Origin: an uncultured Alistipes sp.
Lineage (GTDB): Bacteria; Bacteroidota; Bacteroidia; Bacteroidales; Rikenellaceae
DNA length: 64,000 nt
Direction: 5' to 3'
NCBI GenBank assembly: GCA_900768045.1
Contig: CAAGBL010000104.1
Location: 1-64,000, forward strand
Shown here: in pieces, positions 43,989-51,889 of the stretch
Layout of the letters: each line of letters begins with the position of its first letter
Position numbering within the stretch: the first letter of the stretch is position 1
Notes under the pieces: generated by a model
The model's database searches: none
Told to the model about the DNA's origin: nothing
What the model saw: the letters and a program-made list of their open reading frames with translations, nothing else
Translations under genes and position numbers: made by a program

Positions 43989-44118
43989 AAATTTGTTGTC
44001 AGAAGGGGTTAGATTTGGCTTATCGCAAAAGTGAGCACCCGAGGATAGTACAAATAGTACAGCCTCGGGTGCTCAGCTTTTGGGATAGGTCGAAGATGAC
44101 CCCTTATCACAACAAATT
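43989..44118 (-). repeat. Family A element, copy A8 (at the DUF4923 stop), different core
   Basis: Arms AATTTGTTGTCAGAAGGGG and rc AATTTGTTGTGATAAGGGG enclose a core unlike A1: AAAAGTGAGCACCCGAGG pairs with CCTCGGGTGCTCAGCTTTT, capped by ATAGTACAAATAGTAC. The outer flank GATTTGG and TCGAAGATGA resembles A5. The stop TAA (44117-44119) overlaps the arm. Confidence 0.82.
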
Positions 44119-44752
44119 ACTTGCTGAATTTACCAGCTACATAAACATCCTTCAAATCCTTAAGCAGAGTCTGAACCATGATAACATTCTGATCCTGCTT
44201 GAGCTCAGGCATAACGGTAGTGAGGGCGTTAATAAGCTCACGTGCATCGAGCAAGACGGTGAGCTGGCCACCAGAATAGCGAACATATCCCGATGCCGAC
44301 ACGCTCTTGTCGTTGAAGGTTGTAGAGGCTACGATAGCCGCTGTCGAGCGGGTGTAGCTATATGAGCCTTTTAGCGCATGCTCGCCCTGCATGATTACGC
44401 CCTTGCCATTTGTTAGGCGGAGAGTCACAGAGCCCGCAGTAAAGCCGAGTTGCTGGAGTGTCTGGCCGATGATAGGGTCTACCTGTGCGATAACGATATC
44501 TGCCAAGGGGTTGCTGCCGAGGTAGCTGAACGATGCCGACTCGAAGCGCCATGTGCCATTAAGCTGGTAGGCTGAGGGTGCTGACTCAGCAAGGCGTGAG
44601 TATGGGTTCTCGGTGCTCTGCTCGGTCTGCATCTGGCTAGTAACCTTTGAGATGCCACCCAAGAGGCGAGAGAGGTTGAGCTGTGCCGAAGCTGTGGTAG
44701 GCACAACCAAGAGAGCCACAGCCACGAGGAGTGTATAGAGTATCTTCTTCAT
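44117..44752 (-). CDS. DUF4923 family exported protein, copy 2
   Basis: The 211-residue protein has a signal peptide (1-23, ending TTASAQ) and a beta-rich domain (about 75-200) with blocks TWRFESASFSYLG and RSTAAIVASTTF. It resembles Bacteroidota DUF4923 proteins of unknown role, possibly lipocalin-like. It lies four bases behind its paralogue at 44757-45389; the two share the order Leu-rich start, WxY/F-xxA-F strand, LKGSYSY/LTGTYTY strand and a C-terminal helix. Confidence 0.7.
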   Translation of the reverse strand: MKKILYTLLVAVALLVVPTTASAQLNLSRLLGGISKVTSQMQTEQSTENPYSRLAESAPSAYQLNGTWRFESASFSYLGSNPLADIVIAQVDPIIGQTLQQLGFTAGSVTLRLTNGKGVIMQGEHALKGSYSYTRSTAAIVASTTFNDKSVSASGYVRYSGGQLTVLLDARELINALTTVMPELKQDQNVIMVQTLLKDLKDVYVAGKFSK

Positions 44753-44756
44753 AGTT

Positions 44757-45389
44757 TTACTTGTTTTTTGTTAAGTTAAAGCCGATGTTTGCCTTGTCGT
44801 AGCCCTCCATGAGCGAGGTGATGCTATTAAGTAGCGACACCTTAGAGCCAAGCACCGTGAGCATCTTCATAAGGCGTGTGCAGTCGAAGACAAGGTCGAG
44901 GCCTGTGCCACTGATATAGGCATATCCGCTCATAGAGCCGAGCTTAAAGAGCTTAGACTCGAAGTTTAGTGTGATGGCGAAGGTTGCAGCATCGTAGGTG
45001 TAGGTACCTGTCAAGGTGCGCTTGCCCAATGTCGCCGAGAAGGTGTCGTCGTCGTTGAAGATAAAGGAGCATGAGCCCTCCTTAATACCAACAACGTCGT
45101 AGGCGCTCTGAAGCTTTGTAGAGAGCTGTGATGCGAGCACCTCGCCCGCAACACTTGCCAAGAGGTCGCCACCCTCGAAGGTCATGGCTGGCTGGGTATA
45201 GTCCCAGGTGCCCACGATAAGAAGCTCGGTAGCTGTGCCCGTAATCTTATCCAAGAGCTCCGAAGCCTTGCCGTCGGTAACCTCATCGGCAACGTCCTTA
45301 GCAACGTTTGCAAGGCCCTTTAATAGCTGTGCCTCAGCACATAGCGTCGTGCCGAGAACAAGGCATAGTGTTAGAAATATTTTACGCAT
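44757..45389 (-). CDS. DUF4923 family exported protein, copy 1
   Basis: The 210-residue paralogue has a signal peptide (1-20, ending LCAEAQ), the strand TWDYTQPAMTFEGGDLLAS near 60-78 and LTGTYTYDAATFAITLNF near 125-142. It precedes copy 2 in the same direction, so the pair arose by tandem duplication. Both probably sit in the periplasm or on the outer membrane; no function is known. Confidence 0.7.
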   Translation of the reverse strand: MRKIFLTLCLVLGTTLCAEAQLLKGLANVAKDVADEVTDGKASELLDKITGTATELLIVGTWDYTQPAMTFEGGDLLASVAGEVLASQLSTKLQSAYDVVGIKEGSCSFIFNDDDTFSATLGKRTLTGTYTYDAATFAITLNFESKLFKLGSMSGYAYISGTGLDLVFDCTRLMKMLTVLGSKVSLLNSITSLMEGYDKANIGFNLTKNK

Positions 45390-45432
45390 AGTTTGAATGT
45401 TTTTTGAATATTAGTTAGGAGTAGTTGTTTTA

Positions 45433-45612
45433 ACCGTTAGGGCTTTAGGACGGTTAGGACCTTGAGACCTTAGGACCTTGAGACCTTAGGACGATTAAGA
45501 CGGTCACGGACAAATGTCCTACTGGTCTTATTGGTCTTATTGGTCTTAATCCTATCGGTCCTATCGGTCTTATTGGTCTTATCGGTCTTATCGGTCCTAT
45601 CGGTCTTAACTA
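45433..45612. repeat. Family B hairpin B5 between nadE and DUF4923
   Basis: GGACCTTGAGACCTTA units face GGTCTTATTGGTCTTA units around GACGGTCACGGACAAATGTCC. The nadE-side end is GGTCTTAACTACTCATTTA, the same end as in B6 next to pepT. Confidence 0.78.
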
Positions 45613-45617
45613 CTCAT

Positions 45618-47555
45618 TTACTCAAGCTCACGCTCCATCTCCTCAATCTCATGTAGCCAAGCACGCTCCTGAGCATCAGAAGGCATGTGAAGGTCGCCAC
45701 GTGGCGAGAGACCTACGCCACCAACCTTAGGGCCATCGGGCATTGCCGAGCGCTTAAACTGCTGCGTGAAGAAGCGGTGGAAGAAGACCTTAAGCCACTT
45801 AAGGATTGTCTTGCGGTCGTATGTTCCCTCGAAGGCCAACGATGCCAACATAGCAATCTTGGTTGGAGAGTAGCGACGACGCAAGGTGCAGTAGAGGAAG
45901 AAGTCGTGGAGCTCGTATGGGCCAACGATATCCTCGGTACACTGTGTGATATGCTCGCCATCGGCAGGAAGCAACTCAGGGCTAACAGGCGTAGCCACAA
46001 CGTCGAGCAACGCCTCACGCAACACGCCCTCAGCACGGTTATTAGCATACCAGTCGACCATGTAGCGAACGAGAGTCTTAGGCACAGATGAGTTAATGCC
46101 ATACATCGACATCTGGTCGCCATTGTATGTTGCCCAGCCAAGAGCCAACTCACTCATATCGCCCGTGCCGATAACCATACCTCCGCAGAGGTTAGCAACA
46201 TCCATGAGAATCTGAGTACGCTCACGTGCCTGTGAGTTCTCGTACGTCACAGACCTCTCGTCGGCGCTGAGGCCGATATCCTTGAAGTGCTGCTCGCAAG
46301 CCTCCTTAATAGAGATCTCCTTGAGGGTGCAGCCCAACTCACGAGCCATAGTCAAGGCATTCTGGTATGTGCGGTCAGTAGTTCCGAAGCCTGGCATGGT
46401 TACGCAGATGATACCCTTGCGGTCGAGACCCAACAAATCGAAGGTATCGCATACGGCGAGGAGTGCCAACGTAGAGTCGAGGCCTCCTGAGATGCCAAGG
46501 ACAGCCTTAGAGCATGATGTATGCTCAAGGCGCTGAGCAAGGCCCGCCGACTGAATGGCGAAGACCTCACGGCAGTGTACGGCACGTGCTGCCTCGTCCT
46601 CAGGAACAAAGTATATAGGCTCGATGTGGCGACGCACATCACCCTGGTAGCATATCTCGTCAACGTCAATCTCTACCACACGCATCTCGGGAGCATCGGG
46701 ATAGTAGAAGGTGTTACGTGCGGTACGACGTGTAGAGATATACTCAACGTCGATGTCGGCAATTACCATACGGTCGTTGCGCACAAAGCGCTCGCTAACA
46801 CCCAACACCCTACCGAGCTCAGCAACAACGGCATTACCCGCAAATACCAAGTCGCTCGACGACTCGCCATGGCCCGATGAGGCGTAGACATAGGCTGCCA
46901 TGGTGCGTGACGACTGCTCGGCAATAAGCGAGATAAGGTAGTCGTGCTTGCATACCGACTCGGGCGATGCCGAGAGGTTGAACAGAAGCTTTGCACCCTG
47001 CACCGCCTGCATTGATGATGGTGGCACGGGAACCCACATATCTTCGCAAATCTCGACACCAAACTCCACGCCGTGGATATCGAACATGAGGTCAGCACCG
47101 AATGGGCACTCACGGCCAGCATAGCGTATCACACGGTCTTTGATGCCGTAGCCCGACACCCACCATCTGAGCTCCGAGAACTCGCCATAGTTAGGGATAT
47201 AGCTCTTAGGCACAATACCCCACAACTCGCCCTGACCGAATATGGCAGCGCAGTTGTAGAGGCGGTCGGCAAAGACCACGGGGAGGCCCACGATACCGAT
47301 AGTTGGGATATCACGGCACTCCTCCATAAGCCACGCCAAGGCCTGCTCCGAGTCCTTAAGGAGCTTCTTCTGCAAGACCATATCGCCACAGGTGTAGCCC
47401 ACCAACGAGAGCTCGGGCATAACAACAATCTCGACACCCTCCTGGAAGGCATCCTGCATAATCTTGAGAGCCCCCTCGGCATTGCGTCGGGCATCGGCAA
47501 TGTGCACACGTGGCACCGCCGCAGCAACTCTCATATATCCGAATTGATTGTTCAT
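45618..47555 (-). CDS. nadE: Glutamine-dependent NAD(+) synthetase
   Basis: The 645-residue enzyme converts nicotinate adenine dinucleotide to NAD using ammonia from glutamine. The N-terminal nitrilase-type glutaminase has Glu48, Lys117 and Cys170 (GVEICEDMW). The synthetase part has the PP-loop SGGLDST (356-362). Length fits the two-domain form. It is a single gene lying between direct repeats B5 and B6. Confidence 0.95.
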   Translation of the reverse strand: MNNQFGYMRVAAAVPRVHIADARRNAEGALKIMQDAFQEGVEIVVMPELSLVGYTCGDMVLQKKLLKDSEQALAWLMEECRDIPTIGIVGLPVVFADRLYNCAAIFGQGELWGIVPKSYIPNYGEFSELRWWVSGYGIKDRVIRYAGRECPFGADLMFDIHGVEFGVEICEDMWVPVPPSSMQAVQGAKLLFNLSASPESVCKHDYLISLIAEQSSRTMAAYVYASSGHGESSSDLVFAGNAVVAELGRVLGVSERFVRNDRMVIADIDVEYISTRRTARNTFYYPDAPEMRVVEIDVDEICYQGDVRRHIEPIYFVPEDEAARAVHCREVFAIQSAGLAQRLEHTSCSKAVLGISGGLDSTLALLAVCDTFDLLGLDRKGIICVTMPGFGTTDRTYQNALTMARELGCTLKEISIKEACEQHFKDIGLSADERSVTYENSQARERTQILMDVANLCGGMVIGTGDMSELALGWATYNGDQMSMYGINSSVPKTLVRYMVDWYANNRAEGVLREALLDVVATPVSPELLPADGEHITQCTEDIVGPYELHDFFLYCTLRRRYSPTKIAMLASLAFEGTYDRKTILKWLKVFFHRFFTQQFKRSAMPDGPKVGGVGLSPRGDLHMPSDAQERAWLHEIEEMERELE

Positions 47556-47587
47556 AGTATATCTTAAATTAGGAATGAGTATTGTTT

Positions 47588-47815
47588 TTGACCGTTAGAG
47601 CCTTTAGGACGATTAGGACCTTAGGACGATTGGGACCTTAGGACGATTGGGACCTTAGGACGATTGGGACCTTAGGACGATTAGGACCTTAGGACGATTA
47701 AGACGGTCACGGACAAATATCCTAATGGTCTTATTGGTCCTAACGGTCTTAATCCTATTGGTCTTATCGGTCTTATTGGTCTTATCGGTCTTATCGGTCT
47801 TAACGGTCTTAACTA
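47588..47815. repeat. Family B hairpin B6 with an 18-bp tandem repeat
   Basis: One arm contains about five copies of the 18-base unit GGACCTTAGGACGATTGG (about 47616-47695). The centre is GACGGTCACGGACAAATATCC and the other arm has GGTCTTATCGG units ending CTTAACTACTCATTAA before the pepT stop. Copy number may vary between strains. Confidence 0.8.
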
Positions 47816-47830
47816 CTCATTAATAAAACC

Positions 47831-49048
47831 TTACTCTGCCCAAATTCTTGCAAGGTTGATGATAGTGTTCATCGCACGGTTCATGGTGGTCAACGACGCA
47901 TACTCATAGCGACCATGGAAGTTCATGCCACCAGTGAAGAGGTTAGGACATGGTAGGCCCATGAACGAGAGGCGTGAGCCGTCGGTACCGCCACGGATAG
48001 GCTTAACCTGAGGCTTAACACCCGCCTCAATCATTGCACGGCGTGCCTTCTCGATGAGCTGTGGGTGTGGCTCAACCATCTTACGCATGTTGTAGTACTG
48101 ATCTTTGAGCGTGAGGGTGAGGTGCTTCTCGCCATACTTACGCTGGAGGAAGTTAACAACATCCCACATGAGCTGCTTCTTCTGCTCAAACTTATCCGAG
48201 TCGTGGTCACGAATGATGTAGCTTATCTCTGCCTCCTCAACCGAGCCCTTGATGCCTACGCAGTGGAAGAAGCCTTCATAATGCTCAGTAAACTGAGGAC
48301 GCTGCTCGCAAGGGAGCATAGCATTGAGCTCGCAAGCGATGTCGATAGCGTTAATCATCTTGTTCTTAGCCATGCCTGGGTGCACGTTGCGGCCTGCAAT
48401 CTGAATCTTTGCGCCCGCAGCGTTGAAGTTCTCGTACTCGAGCTCACCCTCCATGCCGCCGTCCATGGTATATGCGAAGTCGGCAGCGAACTTCTTAACA
48501 TCGAAGTAGTCGACGCCACGACCAATCTCCTCATCGGGAGTGAAGCCCACACGTATCTTGCCGTGCTTGACCTCAGGGTGTGCCACGAGCCACTCCATGG
48601 CTGTAACAATCTCTGCAACACCCGCCTTGTCGTCAGCACCGAGGAGCGTTGTGCCGTCGGTGTGAATGAGGGTGTGGCCCTTGAAGAACGCAAGCTCGGG
48701 GAACTCCTCAACACGAAGCCAGCAGTCGTCGCCAAGGCGTATGTCACGGCCGTCGTAGTTCTCCACAACGTGTGGCTTGACGTTAGCACCGCTCATATCA
48801 GGTGCAGTGTCCACATGCGAAATGAAGCCGATGACAGGGGCATTCTCGTAGCCCTTAGATGCTGGGAGCGTGGCCATGACGTAGCCATACTTATCCATCG
48901 ACACCTCTGTTAGGCCGATAGTCTCAAGCTCCTCCTTGAGGTGGCGAAGCAGCACGAGCTGCTTGTCGGTAGATGGGAATGTTGTGCTCGACTCGTCACT
49001 CTGAGTGTCGAACGACACATATTTCAAAAATCTCTCTTTTATGTCCAT
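47831..49048 (-). CDS. pepT: Peptidase T (tripeptide aminopeptidase, M20B)
   Basis: The 405-residue cytoplasmic zinc enzyme removes the N-terminal residue from tripeptides. Metal and catalytic blocks are GFISHVDTAPD (about 74-84), LLGADDKAGVAE near 136-147 and FTPDEEIGRG near 173-182. Length matches E. coli PepT (408). It precedes hairpin B6 and follows the OPT transporter, also on the minus strand, which may bring in the peptides it cuts. Confidence 0.94.
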   Translation of the reverse strand: MDIKERFLKYVSFDTQSDESSTTFPSTDKQLVLLRHLKEELETIGLTEVSMDKYGYVMATLPASKGYENAPVIGFISHVDTAPDMSGANVKPHVVENYDGRDIRLGDDCWLRVEEFPELAFFKGHTLIHTDGTTLLGADDKAGVAEIVTAMEWLVAHPEVKHGKIRVGFTPDEEIGRGVDYFDVKKFAADFAYTMDGGMEGELEYENFNAAGAKIQIAGRNVHPGMAKNKMINAIDIACELNAMLPCEQRPQFTEHYEGFFHCVGIKGSVEEAEISYIIRDHDSDKFEQKKQLMWDVVNFLQRKYGEKHLTLTLKDQYYNMRKMVEPHPQLIEKARRAMIEAGVKPQVKPIRGGTDGSRLSFMGLPCPNLFTGGMNFHGRYEYASLTTMNRAMNTIINLARIWAE

Positions 49049-49083
49049 TGTGTATAGTTTTTATTGTTTTGTTTTCAGTGTTT

Positions 49084-49203
49084 TTGACCGTTAGGACCTT
49101 AGGACCTTAGGACTATTATGATGGTCACGGACAAATGTCTTAATCGTCCTATTGGTCTTATTCGTCCTAATCGTCCTATTGGTCTTAATCGTCCTATTGG
49201 TCA
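49084..49203. repeat. Family B hairpin B7 between pepT and the OPT gene
   Basis: GACCGTTAGGACCTTAGGACC units face CGTCCTATTGGTCTTA units around GATGGTCACGGACAAATGTC. It reaches the last base before the OPT stop codon. Confidence 0.75.
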
Positions 49204-51189
49204 CTACTCCTCCTTAGTAGCTCGTCGTGAGTGCCAGATGAAGTAGGCGATGATTGCTGCGTACATCACGATACCGAGGTAGATATGCGTCATAGAGCCC
49301 TCGGCCCACTGAATCATGGTGTCAGCACCGAAGAAGGCGATGATAGCACTCACTACGCCCATTAGAGCACCACCAGCGATGAAGCCTGAGGCGATGAGCG
49401 TACCACGATTGTTGTTTGCCTTAGCCTGCTCTGCGTCCTTATGGCGGTTAACAGCCCATGCCACCAAGCCACCAACAACGAGAGGGGCATTGAGCTCCAT
49501 AGGAATAAACATACCGAGCGCAAAAGGTAGTGCTGGGAGCTTGACAAAGGTAAGGATAAGGGCGATAACAGCACCCAAGCCATACAAGGCCCAAGGTGTT
49601 GCGCCACCAGTCATAAGAGGCTTAATAACGGCTGCCATAGCGTTAGCTTGAGGTGCCACAAGGGCATTCTCGCCCGTAAAACCGTAGGTGTCGTTCATAA
49701 TAATCATCACACCAGCAACAGTAGCTGCCGACACTGCTGTACCCACAAACTTCCATGTCTGCTGCTTCTTGGGCGATGTGCCGAGCCAGTAGCCAATCTT
49801 AAGGTCGGTAATAAAGCCACCAGCCATAGACAAGGCGGTACATACCACGCCACCGATAACCAAGGCGGCAACCATGCCCGAAGTACCCTCAAGGCCGATA
49901 GAGACAAGGACAAGTGATGATAGTATGAGCGTCATTAGAGTCATACCAGATACGGGGTTTGAGCCCACGATGGCGATAGCGTTAGCTGCCACGGTGGTAA
50001 ACAAGAAGGCGATGACAAAGACGATAAGCAGGGCGATAACAGTCTGGAACCAGTTGTGGAGCACGCCAAACTGGAAGAAGAACAACGTTGTCACAAGCAC
50101 CGCAATAATCACGCTCATAATAACCTTCATAGAGATATCCTTCTGTGTGCGAGGCTCGTCCGACTCTACTTTCTTGCCGCCAAGCTCGTTCTTAGCGAGG
50201 CTGAGTGCCGACTTGATGATGCCTGCCTGGCGAATGATGCCGATAAGGCCTGCCATGGCGATACCACCAATGCCGAGAGGACGACCAATCTCACGGAAGA
50301 TGCCCTCAGGCGTAGCCAACGCCTCATGGTTAATACCCATAGATGCAAGCATCTCGGGAAGCTCCGTAGCGTCGAACATCGAGAGGATAGGCGTAACCAA
50401 CGGAATGACCACAAACCACACGAGGGCCGAGCCACCAGCGATGATTAGGGCATACTTAAGGCCGATGATATATCCAAGGCCCAATACTGCTGCTGAGGTG
50501 TTAAGACCGAAGGTGAGCTTCGCCTTAGCTGCGAGCCACTTACCCCAGCCCCACATCTGCGTAGAGAGCGACGACGACCATGCACCAAAGGTAGATACGA
50601 CAAAATCGTAGAGACCACCGATGAGTCCTGCAACAACGAGGGTCTTAGCCTGCGAGCCACCCTTCTCGCCCGATACGAGCACCTCGGTAGTGGCTGTAGC
50701 CTCAGGGAAAGGATACTTGCCGTGCATCTCCTTGACGAAGTACTTGCGGAAAGGAATGAGGAGCACGATGCCGAGGATACCGCCCAATAGTGACGATAGG
50801 AATACCTGGTAGAACTGAGCATCGAGGCCGAGGATGTAGAGCGCAGGGAGCGTGAAGATAGCACCCGCCACAATAACGCCCGACGAAGCACCGATAGACT
50901 GAATGATGACATTCTGGCCGAGCATATTCTTCTTGCCACGCATCTGGCCGAGGCCTACGGCGATGATAGCGATAGGGATAGCTGCCTCGAATACCTGACC
51001 TACCTTAAGTCCGAGGTAGGCAGCGGCGGCCGAGAAGATTACGGCCATGATAATACCGATAGTCACGGAGTAGGGAGTAACCTCCACAGGGTTGGTATCT
51101 GCACCCATAATAGGCTGATACTCTTCGCCTTGCCTAAGCTCACGATAGGCGTTCTCAGGCAACGATGTTTTAGGTTGATTGTCCTGCAT
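49204..51189 (-). CDS. OPT family oligopeptide transporter
   Basis: The 661-residue membrane protein has about 15-16 hydrophobic segments and matches bacterial OPT transporters, which import peptides or metal-chelate compounds with protons. The N-terminal blocks EVTPYSVTIGIIMAV and KVGQVFEAAIPIAI are typical. The nearby pepT supports peptide uptake, but that is inference. Its promoter (51239-51246) is the outer edge of the left inverted repeat of the ATPase island. Confidence 0.88.
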   Translation of the reverse strand: MQDNQPKTSLPENAYRELRQGEEYQPIMGADTNPVEVTPYSVTIGIIMAVIFSAAAAYLGLKVGQVFEAAIPIAIIAVGLGQMRGKKNMLGQNVIIQSIGASSGVIVAGAIFTLPALYILGLDAQFYQVFLSSLLGGILGIVLLIPFRKYFVKEMHGKYPFPEATATTEVLVSGEKGGSQAKTLVVAGLIGGLYDFVVSTFGAWSSSLSTQMWGWGKWLAAKAKLTFGLNTSAAVLGLGYIIGLKYALIIAGGSALVWFVVIPLVTPILSMFDATELPEMLASMGINHEALATPEGIFREIGRPLGIGGIAMAGLIGIIRQAGIIKSALSLAKNELGGKKVESDEPRTQKDISMKVIMSVIIAVLVTTLFFFQFGVLHNWFQTVIALLIVFVIAFLFTTVAANAIAIVGSNPVSGMTLMTLILSSLVLVSIGLEGTSGMVAALVIGGVVCTALSMAGGFITDLKIGYWLGTSPKKQQTWKFVGTAVSAATVAGVMIIMNDTYGFTGENALVAPQANAMAAVIKPLMTGGATPWALYGLGAVIALILTFVKLPALPFALGMFIPMELNAPLVVGGLVAWAVNRHKDAEQAKANNNRGTLIASGFIAGGALMGVVSAIIAFFGADTMIQWAEGSMTHIYLGIVMYAAIIAYFIWHSRRATKEE

Positions 51190-51238
51190 AGTATTGTTGT
51201 TTTAGTTAATTGTTCGCGCGTACATATATAATAGCAGA

Positions 51239-51246
51239 CAAAGATA
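51239..51246 (-). promoter_or_regulatory. OPT transporter promoter -7 box
   Basis: TATCTTTG on the minus strand lies about 50 bases before the OPT ATG and forms the outermost bases of the left inverted-repeat arm. Confidence 0.65.
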
Positions 51247-51654
51247 GTAAAAAAAATGGAAAGTGCAAAGGGGGAAGGGCGGAAAGTTGGGGGGGGCGGT
51301 TAGGACGATTAGGACCTTAGGACCTTAGGACCTTAGGACGATTAAGACGGTCACGGACAAATGTCCTAATGGTCTTATCGGTCTTACTGGTCCTAATCCT
51401 ATCGGTCTTACTGGTCTTAATCCTAATGGTCTTATCGGTCTTATCGGTCTTAGGATTATGAGGACCTTGAGACCTTAGGACCTTAAGACGATTAAGACGG
51501 TCACGGACAAAAGTCCTATTGGTCTTATCGGTCCTAACGGTCTTAATCCTAATGGTCTTATCGGTCTTACTGGTCTTAATCCTATCGGTCTTATCGGTCC
51601 TAACGGTCTTACCCCCCGTGAACCCGTGAATCTGTGAATCTGTGAACGTTGCGG
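51240..51654 (+). repeat. Left arm of the long inverted repeat around the solitary ATPase gene
   Basis: The arm contains, from outside in: AAAGATAGTAAAA, GGAAAGTGCAAAGGGGG, GGGCGGAAAGTTGGGGGG, a family B hairpin with centre GGTCACGGACAAATGTCC, a second tandem copy of that hairpin (from about 51465, centre with AAAGTCC), and CGTGAATCTGTGAATCTGTG. All parts recur in reverse order and orientation at 52993-53303. The gap 51190-51889 also holds the ATPase promoter and leader; no gene is seen. Confidence 0.85.
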
Positions 51655-51695
51655 GTTTTTGCAAAAAATATGTAAAAAAATAATTGTTAAAATAC

Positions 51696-51888
51696 TTGAC
51701 AACGCTTGTTTCACGTTGTATATTTGCAGTGGGTTTAAGCCTTTAACCTTTGAGCGTGAGCAGTCGACAACTACGCTCTAATAATCAACCATCAGATATA
51801 TACTTACATCTTGATATATAACTATATATATAGTTGTATAGCTCTACACGTCGTATGCCGTATATATCGCCATAAACAAATAATCAAG
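51696..51888 (+). promoter_or_regulatory. Promoter and long leader of the solitary ATPase gene
   Basis: TTG (51696-51698) and TATATTTG (51719-51726) are 20 bases apart. The leader of about 155 bases has GAGCGT/ACGCTC pairing (about 51751-51779) and the AT palindrome AACTATATATATAGTT (about 51821-51836), which could bind a regulator or the ATPase itself. Confidence 0.55.
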
Positions 51889-51889
51889 T

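Noticed and set aside
48065..48913. 282-codon open frame antisense to pepT
   Set aside because: It is a shadow frame caused by codon bias in pepT; it has no promoter and its product shows no recognisable motif.
49874..50611. 245-codon open frame antisense to the OPT gene
   Set aside because: The OPT gene has clear family motifs along its whole length in the other strand; the antisense product is low in structure and unsupported.
51299..51612. CRISPR array or spacer-repeat structure in the GGACCTTA arrays
   Set aside because: Units are 8-18 bases, degenerate and without unique spacers, the two halves are complementary to each other, and no cas gene is near.
51317..51714. Reading frames made of Arg-Pro-Ile/Lys-Thr-Asp repeats in the family B arrays (also 43563-43826, 52989-53195, 57721-57933, 60437-60796)
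   Set aside because: They simply reflect translation of the simple repeats, have no ribosome binding site or promoter of their own, and exist in several frames and on both strands.
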